Assembly: GCF_000005505.3 (NCBI RefSeq) | Contig: NC_016133.3 | Location: 8,122,001-8,186,000 of the forward strand | Length of the DNA: 64,000 nt | Direction: 5' to 3' | DNA from: Brachypodium distachyon | Lineage: Eukaryota > Streptophyta > Magnoliopsida > Poales > Poaceae | Shown: positions 16,317 through 27,004 of the stretch, piece by piece | Layout of the letters: each line of letters begins with the position of its first letter | How positions within the stretch are numbered: the stretch's first letter is position 1 | Notes under the pieces: generated by a model | Told to the model about the DNA's origin: nothing | What the model saw: only the letters and a program-made list of their open reading frames with translations | Database searches by the model: none | Position numbers and translations under genes: made by a program

Positions 16317-17510
16317 CTAGGTGATTCCCCGTGCGTTGCCGCAGAAAATTCTATATGCACATCTTAATATGATGTTAGCAGCAAATGATAATAATATGAT
16401 TCAATGCAAAAAAAAATATGAATGTTGTAGGACAAAACGACTTTATAATTCATAACACATATGCAGCAACCAATAGTAGTAATTTTGATGTGCTTGAACA
16501 TTAACAACTTCAGGAAAACCAAAAAGTGAAGCTTTGTCAACCTGAATATTTGCAGATCTTAGAAGGGTTGACATACATATCATGAAAATATGTGTACTTG
16601 GTGAACTATTTATATACAATGTGATGGTAAAAAATTATATGTGTCAAAATATTAAGTCATTGAAGGGACCACAAAATGGATTCCTAGTGGTCTAAAATAC
16701 ACGATGTGAATAGTGATGTGGACACTTTGCATACTCATGATATGCATTATGGGTACACCTTACATGTGAAGTTTGCAAACATTAGTTGCAATTAGTGGGA
16801 ATCAACTTTATACATTATGGGCTAAAACACATGATGTGGATGGTGATGTGGACACTTTGCATACTCATGATGTGCATGATATGGACACCTTACATGTGAA
16901 GCTTGCAAACATTAATTGCAATTAGTGGGAATCAACTTTATAGATTACTAGGTGATTCCCGGCGTGTTGTGACGGACAATTCTATTTGAACATCTGGACA
17001 TGATATTAGGAACAAATGCTAATAATATGATCAAATGCAAAAGAAATATGAATACCACGGGCCAAGCGACTTTATCATCCATAAGAAATATGCAGCAAAA
17101 CGTAGAAGTAATTTTGATGTACATAAACATCAATAACTTCGGGGAAGCCGAACAGAAAAGTTTCAAGAACCTGAATATTCGAAGTTCTCAGAAGAATCGA
17201 CATACATATCATGAAAATATGCGTACCTGGTTAACTATTTATATACAACATGAAGGTGAAAAATTTTAGGAGCTAAAATGTTGAATCGTCAAGACACATC
17301 AAAATGAATTGCTACTGGGGCTACATCATATGTTATTTATGGTGATAGACACTTTGCGATTGCTGGAAACCAACTTGATGATGTGAACATTTTGCATGTT
17401 GTGCTTAGTGGAGATCAACTTGATGATGTGGACACCTTGCATGTTGAGCTTGTAAACATTAATGACTCTTAGTGAGGATCAACTTTATAAAGATTATAGA
17501 TATAGATGTC
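16317..17510. repeat. Two direct roughly 630-bp repeat units plus nested roughly 130-bp tandem repeat
   Basis: CTAGGTGATTCCCCGTGCGT at about 16317 and CTAGGTGATTCCCGGCGTGT at about 16949 begin two diverged copies with matching order (ATTCTAT, ATATGATGT/ATGATATT, AATAATATGAT, ATCATGAAAATATG). Inside, a unit of about 130 bp (TGATGTGGACACTTTGCATA to AATCAACTTTATA) is tandemly duplicated at roughly 16693-16815 and 16825-16945. It is non-coding; the family was not identified. Confidence 0.6.
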
Positions 17511-18495
17511 CATGTATTTAAAAAATATATTATGCATTTGCTAAAATCTGAGAAAGGAAAAATGAAAAAGAAATACTTTAATAAAAAGTAAATAAAGAAT
17601 GAGGAATAAAATAAAATAAACATCAAAGTAAATGAAACAATAGGTCACAAATTTAAGGTTTAAAATGAACTTTACTCTATATTTTTATATAAGAGGAAAC
17701 ATCGCACTGTTGATTTCTTGAGGGTACTATAAAAGAACTCCTCAGAGTAGATTGTGAGCTTTTTGACGGTACACAAGTGATTTGCAGCTTGTGACAAATA
17801 AATTTCTTTCATCCGAGGAGAGATTGACGGCTGATACCCTAGGTCCAGCATAAGAATATACCGTTGGTGAAAAAATGCAGATGCTGCATGATCAAAGTGT
17901 TGATCTGTATGAAAAGCTTTACACGAAAAATGATTAAAAAAAACCTTAATCATCTCTTTTAACCAGAACTTTTCATTTTCACATCAGTTACGATGATCGA
18001 TGAATCTGCCAGTAAACCAATTACTCATAACCCTGCATACAGACGGCCGGTCCAGTTAATCAACACTATAGAAGGATCTGCCTTCATGCATGACAATTCA
18101 ATGTTTTCAGCCTACGGTTCGGTGTAGACCGGCCAGGAGCAGTGCAGGATAAGACCTACGTAGTACGATTCAAGCAACAGAGAGGAGATCTTCCTTCTTT
18201 TCGTATACAATGGAGCACCCAAACATGGGAATCACGGCGCCGCCGTTCATTTCTTCAGAAAGTACCGAGCAAATATTCTCTCTAAATGTCAATCATGGAG
18301 AAAATTTCAAGCGAAATATCCTTAAAGAAGCAATGGGAGAAGAATAACCTAAGAATACAGATTTAGCCCATACGTGTCTGCGCGTAGTACATTTAATGTT
18401 AGGATGATTAGCCCGGAAGCTATGGTGCGGCTGCACGACCAAGCACATGCGCACGCTGGCTGCTTCCTTCATTTCTCCTGCAAAGGAGCGAAGGC

Positions 18496-18503
18496 TATAT
18501 ATA
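18496..18503 (+). promoter_or_regulatory. TATA box of expansin copy b
   Basis: TATATATA in the same context as in copies c and d (GAAGGCTATATATACACACG), about 165 bp upstream of the ATG. Confidence 0.5.
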
Positions 18504-18667
18504 CACACGCACACAATCATCATAAGATCACCAAATGCAGCAGAAGCAAATCCACAGAGACAAAAGAACAAACACATTAGCGAGCAAGGACTTCTAGCTT
18601 TCGTATCATCTGGCAAATTCGTCAGATTAGTTTTCAAGCCCATCGATCTAGCATTCCAGCGCCAGAT

Positions 18668-19635
18668 ATGGCACCGACTCCAGCTCAAGTTACTGCGGTG
18701 GTTCTGCTCACAGTGGGCTGTACTGCCTTGCTGTAGTCGCATCGTCGCCCCAAGCACCGGTCGTCTGGCAGAGGGCGCACGCAACGTTCTACGGTGGAGC
18801 TGATGCCTCCGGCACCATGGGTAACTAGCTTATAAATTATAACTCATGGTTAATTCAATTCTACGTCTACGCTGAGAGCATGTTGCCAATTAACTAATTA
18901 CTATGTTATGCAGGCGGGCGCGTGTGGGTACGGCAACCTGTACTCTGAGGGGTATGGAACCCGGACGGCGGCGCTGAGCACGGTGCTCTTCAATGACGGC
19001 GCGGCATGCGGACAATGCTATAAAATTGCATGCGACCGCAAGGTGGACCCAAGATGGTGTAAACCGGGTGTGACGGTGACAGTCACGGCCACAAACCTCT
19101 GCCCGCCAAACAATGCCCTTCCAAATGACAATGGTGGTTGGTGCAACGTACCACGCCCGCACTTTGACATGGCGCAACCGGCTTGGGAGAAGATCGGCGT
19201 CTATAGGGGCGGCATCATTCCTGTCATGTATCAGAGGTACATCACAAATTTATCATCAATCTTGTGCTTTTTTAACTAATAAATAATGGCTCAATGTCAA
19301 TCTAAAACCAAAATCGTTGCAGGGTTCCATGCGTGAAGAAGGGTGGCGTGCGGTTTAAGATCAACGGCCACGACTATTTCAATCTTGTACTTGTGACCAA
19401 CGTTGCAGCCATCGGCTCGATAAAATCTATGGACGTCAAGAGCTCCGATTCAAAAGATTGGGCTCCTATGGCACGCAACTGGGGTGCGAACTGGCACTCG
19501 TTGGCATATCTTAGCGGGAAAATGCTCTCTTTCAGATTAACCAACAGTGATGGACAAACACTTGAATTCAATAACGTTGTGCCAAGTGGATGGAAGTTTG
19601 GGCAAACATTTGCGAGCAAATTGCAGTTCAACTGA
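18668..19635 (+). pseudogene. EXPA: Alpha-expansin copy b, two single-base lesions
   Basis: Exons correspond to 18668-18820, 18914-19236 and 19323-19635. Compared with its near-identical sister copy c, exon 1 lacks one G in the signal-peptide region (about 18730), which creates an immediate in-frame TAG. Exon 2 has one extra G right at its start (18914-18920), which would shift the frame back. Splice sites, HFD, cysteines and the C-terminal domain are otherwise intact. The first lesion truncates the product at about 22 residues, so no secreted expansin is expected. Because the lesions are single bases in G runs, a sequencing or assembly error is a real alternative. If both are errors, this would be a 262-aa expansin. 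Confidence 0.8.
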
Positions 19636-19770
19636 CATTGATTTGTCGTAGATTGCATAATTTGTTTGAATATATTGATATTGTGGTGGTTAACTACTTG
19701 TATATAGCTAATCATTTTTTTTTTCAATTTGGTCACTGCTGTAACTCTAGTTGTGCGTGCTTAACATGTT

Positions 19771-21187
19771 GTGGTTTGTACACTTGTGTCTGTATAAATT
19801 TGTAAGATGTACATAAGATGCTATTGATTTTATTGAGTTACCTTCACAGTTTTTGTTTTCAATGCTTTTGGAAACTGACAATGCATGAGTTACTCTTTAG
19901 GCGTTTGACACAATAGTGCGTTATGAAATTCAAATATTAATAGATATTTCATACGTGCTCAAAATGGTTAGAAACTTTTATAGTATGTAGATAAGATGTT
20001 TCCAAACCTATATTTAAATTTGAGTTGATCTGGGTCTCAAAATGTTTAAAACAAATGTCGGAAATAAATAAATCAAGAAATAAGAAGAAAATCAAATCTG
20101 CACGCAGGACCCCTTCACCGTCAAACCTTTCACCAAGGTTGTTTGACCTGCCTGAACCGTGCTGCCACTGTACGTGGGCCCCTGCATGCTCGACGTCAGC
20201 CAAGCCCGGCCCACCGGCCCCCATCTCCGTGTGGGGACGGTGGCGGCGGGGCCTTCATTTGTTGTGCTCGTTCTCCGATGGAGACACATCTATGCTCCAA
20301 GAGGTTTGGCGGCTGGCGGCATGGGAACCGTGAATGGCCGCCAGATCCGTAGAGGGCGGCTCCGGATCCGGTGTGGGTTGTTTCCTACAGTGGTGCGCCG
20401 GGTGTTCCACAGCGCGACCCTATCCCGGTCGGCAGTGACGTGTCGTTGGTGTTGTCGGATCCGATGTATGGTTGGTTCCGGTGCCTGGTCCGGCGGTCGC
20501 CGAGCTCTATGCAGTTGGTTCGATCGACGCCCTTAGCATGGTGGTGCGGTGCCCCCTGTTCGGGCTTCTTCGGCCCCTCGGCTCGTTGCTATGTCGGCTT
20601 CCTGGTGGGTTTGTGGTGGACGCGGGTGAAAACTTTGCACCTACTTCATCGATGTGGGCGATGACGACTTCCTTGGACGTCGCTCCCTTCTGGAATGCGT
20701 CGCCTTGCATGCCCAATGCATCCCATCCACATGATCGAGGTGTCTCCGAGTGAAACCTCAAACCTGATTTATCTAGATTGGGCAGCTGCGACGTTTGCGG
20801 ACGTTGTGACCTCCTTGGAGGCGCTGCCTTTGGAGCCCTCGATTGGCGGCGGAGGATGCTTGCTGTAGTGAGTCTAGTTTGGGCTTGGCCAGGTGTGGCA
20901 GCTTTGAGTAGTTGGGGCTCGCTTCGAAGCGACCTCTTCTTTGATTCCAGTCGTCGACAACTCTAGTTCCGCCTATATATTTATTCGATATTGTAAATGT
21001 TAGCATATTTTATATAAATCTTAAAGTTTGACTTAGCACAAAGCTAAAACATCTTATTATAAGAGCCCTAAAACATCTTACTTTAAGAGTCTTATATTGA
21101 ATTTTAAGAGGCCTAGACCGTATAGAATCATATTAGTATATTTATATATATACATTTATTTGAGAATTGTAGATATTAGTATATTTT
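19771..21187. other. Spacer between the duplicated expansin blocks
   Basis: The 3' flank up to about 19935 resembles that of copy d. From about 20100 to 20960 the sequence is GC-rich and open in several frames with no recognisable domain, typical of a decayed transposable element. 21000-21187 is AT-rich. Confidence 0.4.
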
Positions 21188-22114
21188 TATATCACAGGAA
21201 ACATCCCACCGTTGATTTCTTGAGGGTACTGTAAAAGAACTACTCAGAGTAGAGTGTGAACTTTTTTATGGTACGCAAGTGATTTGTCTTTCAGCTTGTG
21301 ACAAAATAAATCTCTTTCATCGAGGAGAGATTGACGGCTGAAACCCTACGTCCAGCATAAGAATATACCGTCGGTGAAACAAATGCAGATGCTGCATGAT
21401 CAAAGTGTTAATCTGGATGAAAAGCTTTACACGAAAGATGATTTAAAACCCCTTAATTTAGAAATCGAGGGTGCCACTCGATCACCTTTAATTTAAGAAG
21501 TATCACATCTCTTGTAAGTTGTAACCAGAACTTTTCTTTTCTATATCAGTTACCATGATAGATGAAGCTGCCAGTAACCCAGTTACCCATAACCCTGAAT
21601 ACAGACGGACGGTCGAGTTCATCAACACTACAGAGGGATCTGCCTTGATGCATGACAATTCAAGGTTGCTTCTACGAACTAATCATAACACGCACGCCGG
21701 CCGATGGAACCTGTAGTCCGGCCTACGGTTCAGTCAGTGTAGACCGGCCAGGTGCAGTGCAGGATAAGATCTACGTAGTACGATTCAAGCAACAGAGAAG
21801 AGATTTTGCTTCATTTCGTAGACAATGGAGCAGCCAAACATGGGAATCACGGCGCCCGGGCGCCGCCGTTCATTTCTTCAAAAAGTACCGAGCAAATATC
21901 CTCTCTAAATGTCATTCATGGAGAAAATTTCAAGCGAAGATCCACAAAGTAAGGGGATAAGAATATAGATTTCGCCCATAAGTACATTTAATATTCGGAA
22001 AAAAAATTATATTCGGATTAGCCCGTAAGCTATGGTGCGGCTGCACGACCAAGCACATGCGCACGCTAGCTGCTTCTTCATCCCTCCTGCAACGTATTGA
22101 TCACAAGCGAAGGC

Positions 22115-22120
22115 TATATA
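22115..22120 (+). promoter_or_regulatory. TATA box of expansin copy c
   Basis: TATATA about 150 bp upstream of the ATG, in the same position as in copy b. Confidence 0.5.
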
Positions 22121-22270
22121 CACACACACGCACAGAATCATCACAAGATCACCAAAGGCAGCAGAAGCAAATCCACATTGACAAAAGAACAAACACATTA
22201 GCGAGCAAGGACTTCTAGCTTTCGTCAGATTAGTTTTCAAGGCCATCGATCTAGCTTTCCAGCGCCAGAT

Positions 22271-23244
22271 ATGGCACCGACTCCAGCTCAAGTTACTGCG
22301 GTGGTTCTGCTCACCGTGGGCTGTACGGCCTTGGCTGTAGTCGCATCGTCGCCCCAAGCACCGGTCGTCTGGCAGAGGGCGCACGCGACGTTCTACGGTG
22401 GAGCTGATGCCTCCGGCACCATGGGTAATTAGCTTATTAAGTAGGAGTATAAACTCATGGTCAATTCAATTATACGTCTGCGCCAAAAGCATGTTGTCAA
22501 TTAACTAATTACTAAGTTATGCAGGCGGCGCGTGTGGGTACGGCAACCTGTACTCTGAGGGGTATGGAACCCGGACGGCGGCGCTGAGCACGGTGCTCTT
22601 CAACGACGGCGCGGCATGCGGACAATGCTATAAAATTGCATGCGACCGCAAGGTGGACCCAAGGTGGTGTAAACCGGGTGTGACGGTGACAGTCACGGCC
22701 ACAAACCTCTGCCCACCCAACAATGCCCTTCCAAATGACAATGGTGGTTGGTGCAACATACCACGACCGCACTTCGACATGGCGCAACCGGCCTGGGAGA
22801 AGATCGGCGTCTATAGGGGCGGCATCATTCCTGTCATGTATCAGAGGTACATCACAAATTTATCATCAATTTTGTGCTTTTTTAACTAATAAATAATGGC
22901 TCAATGTCAATCTAAAACCAAATCGTTGCAGGGTTCCATGTGTGAAGAAGGGTGGCGTGCGGTTTAAGATCAACGGCCACGACTATTTCAATCTTGTACT
23001 TGTGACCAATGTTGCAGCCATCGGCTCGATAAAATCTATGGATGTCAAGAGCTCCGATTCAAAAGATTGGGCGCCTATGGCACGCAACTGGGGTGCGAAC
23101 TGGCACTCGTTGGCGTATCTTAGCGGGAAAATGCTCTCGTTCAGACTAACCAACACTGATGGGCAAACACTTGAGTTCAATAACATTGTGCCAAGTGGAT
23201 GGAAGTTTGGGCAAACATTTGCGAGCAAATTGCAGTTCAACTGA
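22271..23244 (+). CDS. EXPA: Alpha-expansin, copy c, 3 exons
   Basis: Exons are 22271-22424, 22525-22846 and 22932-23244, giving 262 aa; introns are 100 and 85 bp with GT-AG ends. It has a signal peptide (hydrophobic [16 protein letters not shown]), double-psi barrel cysteines, HFD in RPHFDMAQ, and the CBM63-type domain ending LQFN. It is a secreted cell-wall loosening protein by family. It is the intact sister of copy b and very close to copy d. The intron positions (after the TMG codon start and within QR|VPC) are shared by copies b to f. Confidence 0.95.
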
Positions 23245-23372
23245 TTGATTTGTCGTAGATCACATAATTCTGTTGGAATATGTCGATATTGTGGTGCTTA
23301 ACTACTTGTATATAGCTGAACATATTTTAATTTGGTCACTGATGACTGATGTAACTCTAATTGTGCATGTTG

Positions 23373-24702
23373 TTGACTCGTAAATACTCTTCAGAAAGTT
23401 TGCAAGTTGTTAATATGTCCCTCTATAGCTTGAGTTCCCTTTTAGTTGGAAAAGTGAATAACATACCACAGCTTAGATCATTATCATCGCAACGTACTAA
23501 TTCAACAAGTAGATGACACTATTTGAACACAAATTCGAAACCACCGCGGGTATAGGCATTACAACAAACACTTGGTGGGCAGCAACTATCCACGCACCGG
23601 AGTTTAATTAATCAAATGATAGAGTGGGCGGGGAGTATGAATCAATGAGAATACTAACTCATATGAAACTTCGCATCCGATTCCAGAAAAATTCACGCAC
23701 AAATTAAATGAGGGGATGTGAGACATGAACTGACCGGCGGGCGCCTCGTCGTCGATGGCAACGGACGGCGGTGCTAGCAAGAGGTGCAAGCTGGATCGTC
23801 GCACATCCACGAGGAACAGACCACGCACCTCCACCAGAGCGGCACCGCGACGAGGTGGCCGTGCGCTCGTTCTGCGGCGGCCCGGCGAGCAGAGTAGGTC
23901 GAGAGCCTTCCTACAACTACAAGCATCAGCGAGCAGAGTAGGTCGAGAGCCTTCCTACAAGCATCAGCGAGGAAAAGGGGGAAAGGCGATGCTCGAGGAT
24001 GAGAGGCGGCGAGGAGATCTCCTCGCCTCTCTAGAGCGGCGCCACCGGGATCGGCGGTGAGAACACGCCGCGCGGCGGTCGGCGAGGAGAGCGTGTTGGC
24101 GTGTTGCCTATCCGTCTTCCGTCAAGGCCGTTACACAAAACTGTTCCGGTTTTAACTCATGCAGGGTCTCCTTGATTCACACGATTCTGAAAACATAGGA
24201 ACATGATAGAAATGTATGCGCAAAACAGGGAATTGTAAACACAGGAATTTTATAAATTTGGTTTTTGATTCGCAGAAACAGAAAAAAAACATAGAAATCT
24301 TGATAAGCATGGTCAAATTAAGTCAAATCAGATGCAATAACAAATTTCTAGTATTATTACTTCAGTGAACACATTTGGTTGTTTCTCATGCAAAGGATTC
24401 TCAAAAAGAGGTCAAAGTGGATTGTAAAAATCCTACGTTTATCCTTTGCATCTACGATCATAGGGAATTTTACGGTGTTTTGGCAGATGAACGTTGTCAA
24501 ATTTTTCCTTCAAAAATTGTTGTCAAATTAATGCCTTAATTAAAATGACCGATTTGAGTTATGTGAAGAAAAAAAACTTACGTTGACAAGTGGGCAACTA
24601 AAAAAGCGTCTCGATTGTGAGTTTTGTGATTTTTGAAATTTGCTCCACACTAGCTTAAAAAACAAAAGATGACCATGTAGTCAAATTTACCAGAACATCC
24701 AA
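23373..24702. other. Spacer, GC-rich patch, no gene supported
   Basis: 23600-24100 is GC-rich with a short direct repeat, AGCAGAGTAGGTCGAGAGCC, at about 23888 and 23932. 24100-24700 is AT-rich. No family pattern is seen in any frame. Confidence 0.4.
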
Positions 24703-25053
24703 GAGCATCTCTAGCCGTGTCCCCTAAAGGCCCCCCAAACGGGTTATGGGGGCGCCGGCGCCAAAAAACTGACCCAGTCCGCTCCCCCAAAATAAAAAAA
24801 GTAGCCGGCCTGGCACATCAATTTAGCCGGCGCCTCCAATCCACTCTCTTCTCACAGGGGGCCTAGCGGGGAACCGGCTAAAGCTGAAAAGCAGCGAGGG
24901 CCACCACTATCAGTAAGACAAACTAAATTTAGGGAAACGATGTTTCGGGATGCGGTTGGGTGCCGGTTCCACCCCAAACAAATTGTTGCGCCGGCGACTC
25001 CCCATATGAGCATGTGCCGGATGAAATATAGGAAGGGACGAGTGAAGATGCTC
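24703..25053. mobile_element. 351-bp MITE with GAGCATC termini
   Basis: It begins GAGCATCTCTAGCCG and ends AGTGAAGATGCTC, with internal CGCCGGCG and GGGGG motifs like those of the 4638-5942 element. It is non-coding. It lies in the distal promoter of expansin copy d. Confidence 0.5.
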
Positions 25054-25583
25054 TAAATCTACCACCGGTTATCATTTGGAACTTCCAAGAGAATGGCGTC
25101 ATGACTGCGGGCATCTTTTAGGGAGGAAATAGAAAGTATATACACGGTTGATATCATTGCTGACCACTGATTGCTCTTGCACTGACCTAATCATTACACG
25201 ACGACCTGGACGCGGGCCGTCGTACGTCCGATTCAGTACGTAGACCAGGTTCGCTGCAGGATCAGCCGTACGACTCAAGGAACTGAGGAATTGAGGCTAC
25301 ATCCTTCCGTTTCGTAGACAATGGAGCACCAGAACATGGAAAATCGCGGCGCCGTTCATTTTCTTCAGAAAGTACCAAGCAAATATCCTCTCTTAACGTC
25401 AGCCACGGAGAAAATGTCAAGCCAAGATCGATAAAGAACTTAGGAGATAGGAATATAAGTTTAGCCCAAACGTGTCTGCGCGTACATGTAATCTTTGGAT
25501 TAGCCCGTAAGCAATGGTGCAGGCGTGCGGCTGTTACCTGCTTCTTCATTCGTAATGACCATGCATGCCAAGAGACCTCCAGC

Positions 25584-25591
25584 TATATATA
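25584..25591 (+). promoter_or_regulatory. TATA box of expansin copy d
   Basis: TATATATA followed by AGGATCATCACACA, the same leader start as in copies b, c and e. Confidence 0.5.
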
Positions 25592-25764
25592 CAGGTACGG
25601 TCTACATAGGATCATCACACAGATTTTATTAAGCCAGCAGAAGCAAATATTCCACATAGACAAAAGAAAACACACACAGGAGCAGAGACATCTAGCTTTC
25701 GGCCGGGTCTCGACTCAGAAGATCGTGAATTCCTTTTGTAAGGCCATCCAGCGACAGATAACAT

Positions 25765-26737
25765 ATGGCGCCGGCTCCAGCTCAAGTAGTAGCGGTGGTG
25801 CTGCTCACAGTGGGGTATACTGCTTTGGCTGTAGCCGCATCGTCGCCTCAGGCACCGGTCGTTTGGCAGAGGGCGCACGCGACCTTCTACGGTGGAGCTG
25901 ACGCCTCCGGCACCATGGGTAACTAGCGTATTGTATATAAACTCATGCGTTAATTCAATTGTATTGCTGCCTGTGCTAATTGCCATTAATTTGTTCTATT
26001 TATTACACCACAGGAGGTGCGTGTGGGTACGGCAACCTGTACTCTGAGGGGTACGGGACCCGGTCGGCGGCGCTGAGCACGGTGTTGTTCAACGACGGAG
26101 CGGCATGCGGACAATGTTACAAAATTGCGTGCGACCGCAAGGTAGACCCAAGTTGGTGTAAACCTGGTGTGACGGTGACAGTCACGGCCACAAATCTCTG
26201 TCCACCCAACAACGCCCTTCCAAATGATAATGGTGGTTGGTGCAACATACCACGGCCACACTTTGACATGGCGCAGCCGGCTTGGGAGAAGATCGGTATC
26301 TATAGAGGTGGAATCATCCCGGTCATGTATCAGAGGTACACATACAATTTTATCCTGAATTTTGTGCTTTTGTAATTAATAATGGCTCAAAGTCAATCTA
26401 GTTAAAATCAAATCATTGTAGGGTTCCATGCTTGAAGAAGGGTGGCGTGCGGTTTAAGATCAACGGCCACGACTATTTCAATCTTGTGCTTGTGACCAAT
26501 GTTGCAGCCGTCGGCTCGATAAAATCGATGGATGTGAAGAGCTCCGATTCAAAAGACTGGGCGCCAATGGCACGCAACTGGGGTGCAAACTGGCACTCAC
26601 TGGCCTATCTTAGCGGGAAAATGCTCTCGTTTAGATTAACCAACACTGATGGGCAAACACTTGAATTCAACAACATTGTGCCAAGTGGATGGAAGTTTGG
26701 GCAAACATTTGCGAGCAAAGTGCAGTTCAACGATTGA
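25765..26737 (+). CDS. EXPA: Alpha-expansin, copy d, 3 exons
   Basis: Exons are 25765-25918, 26014-26335 and 26422-26737, giving 263 aa. The second intron ends in TAG. Signal peptide, cysteines, HFD and the tryptophan-rich C-terminal domain are intact. Near the stop, one T is missing relative to copy c, so the original TGA is read through as GAT and the protein ends QFND, one residue longer. Residue Leu replaces Val in VPC-L-KKGG. Downstream homology with copy b's flank continues to about 27005. It is probably functional and secreted. Confidence 0.94.
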
Positions 26738-27004
26738 TTTTCACAGATTGAATAATTTGGAATTTACTGATATTGTGGTGCTTAATTACTTGTATATAGC
26801 TAAATACAAATTCTTCGGTTACAGCTGTAACTCTACTGTGTGTCTAACATCTTGTGGTATGTAGTGTTTGTACAAATTTGTAAGGTGTAAATAAGATACT
26901 ATTGATTCTGTTGATGAGTTACTTTCAATTTTCTTGTATTCAAAGCTTTTGGAATTGACAATGAATGAGTTACTCTTTAGGCGTTTGACACAATACTGTG
27001 TTAT

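Larger units (their letters stand above)
17684..19770. repeat. Segmental duplication unit 1 (carries expansin copy b)
   Basis: From AGGAAACATCGCACTGTTGA to the region just after the expansin 3' UTR, this block matches 21188-23372 nearly base for base, including promoter, introns and 3' flank. The two units are in the same orientation about 3.5 kb apart. Confidence 0.8.
21188..23372. repeat. Segmental duplication unit 2 (carries expansin copy c)
   Basis: Partner of 17684-19770. The coding exons differ by only a few bases. The upstream part has extra sequence near 21660-21730 that unit 1 lacks. Confidence 0.8.

Noticed and set aside
20159..20753. Plus-strand frames between expansins b and c as a possible gene
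   Set aside because: Low-complexity GC-rich frames in multiple phases without motifs.
23888..23970. Short direct repeat as a possible CRISPR-like or regulatory array
   Set aside because: Only two copies, eukaryotic context, no regular spacers.
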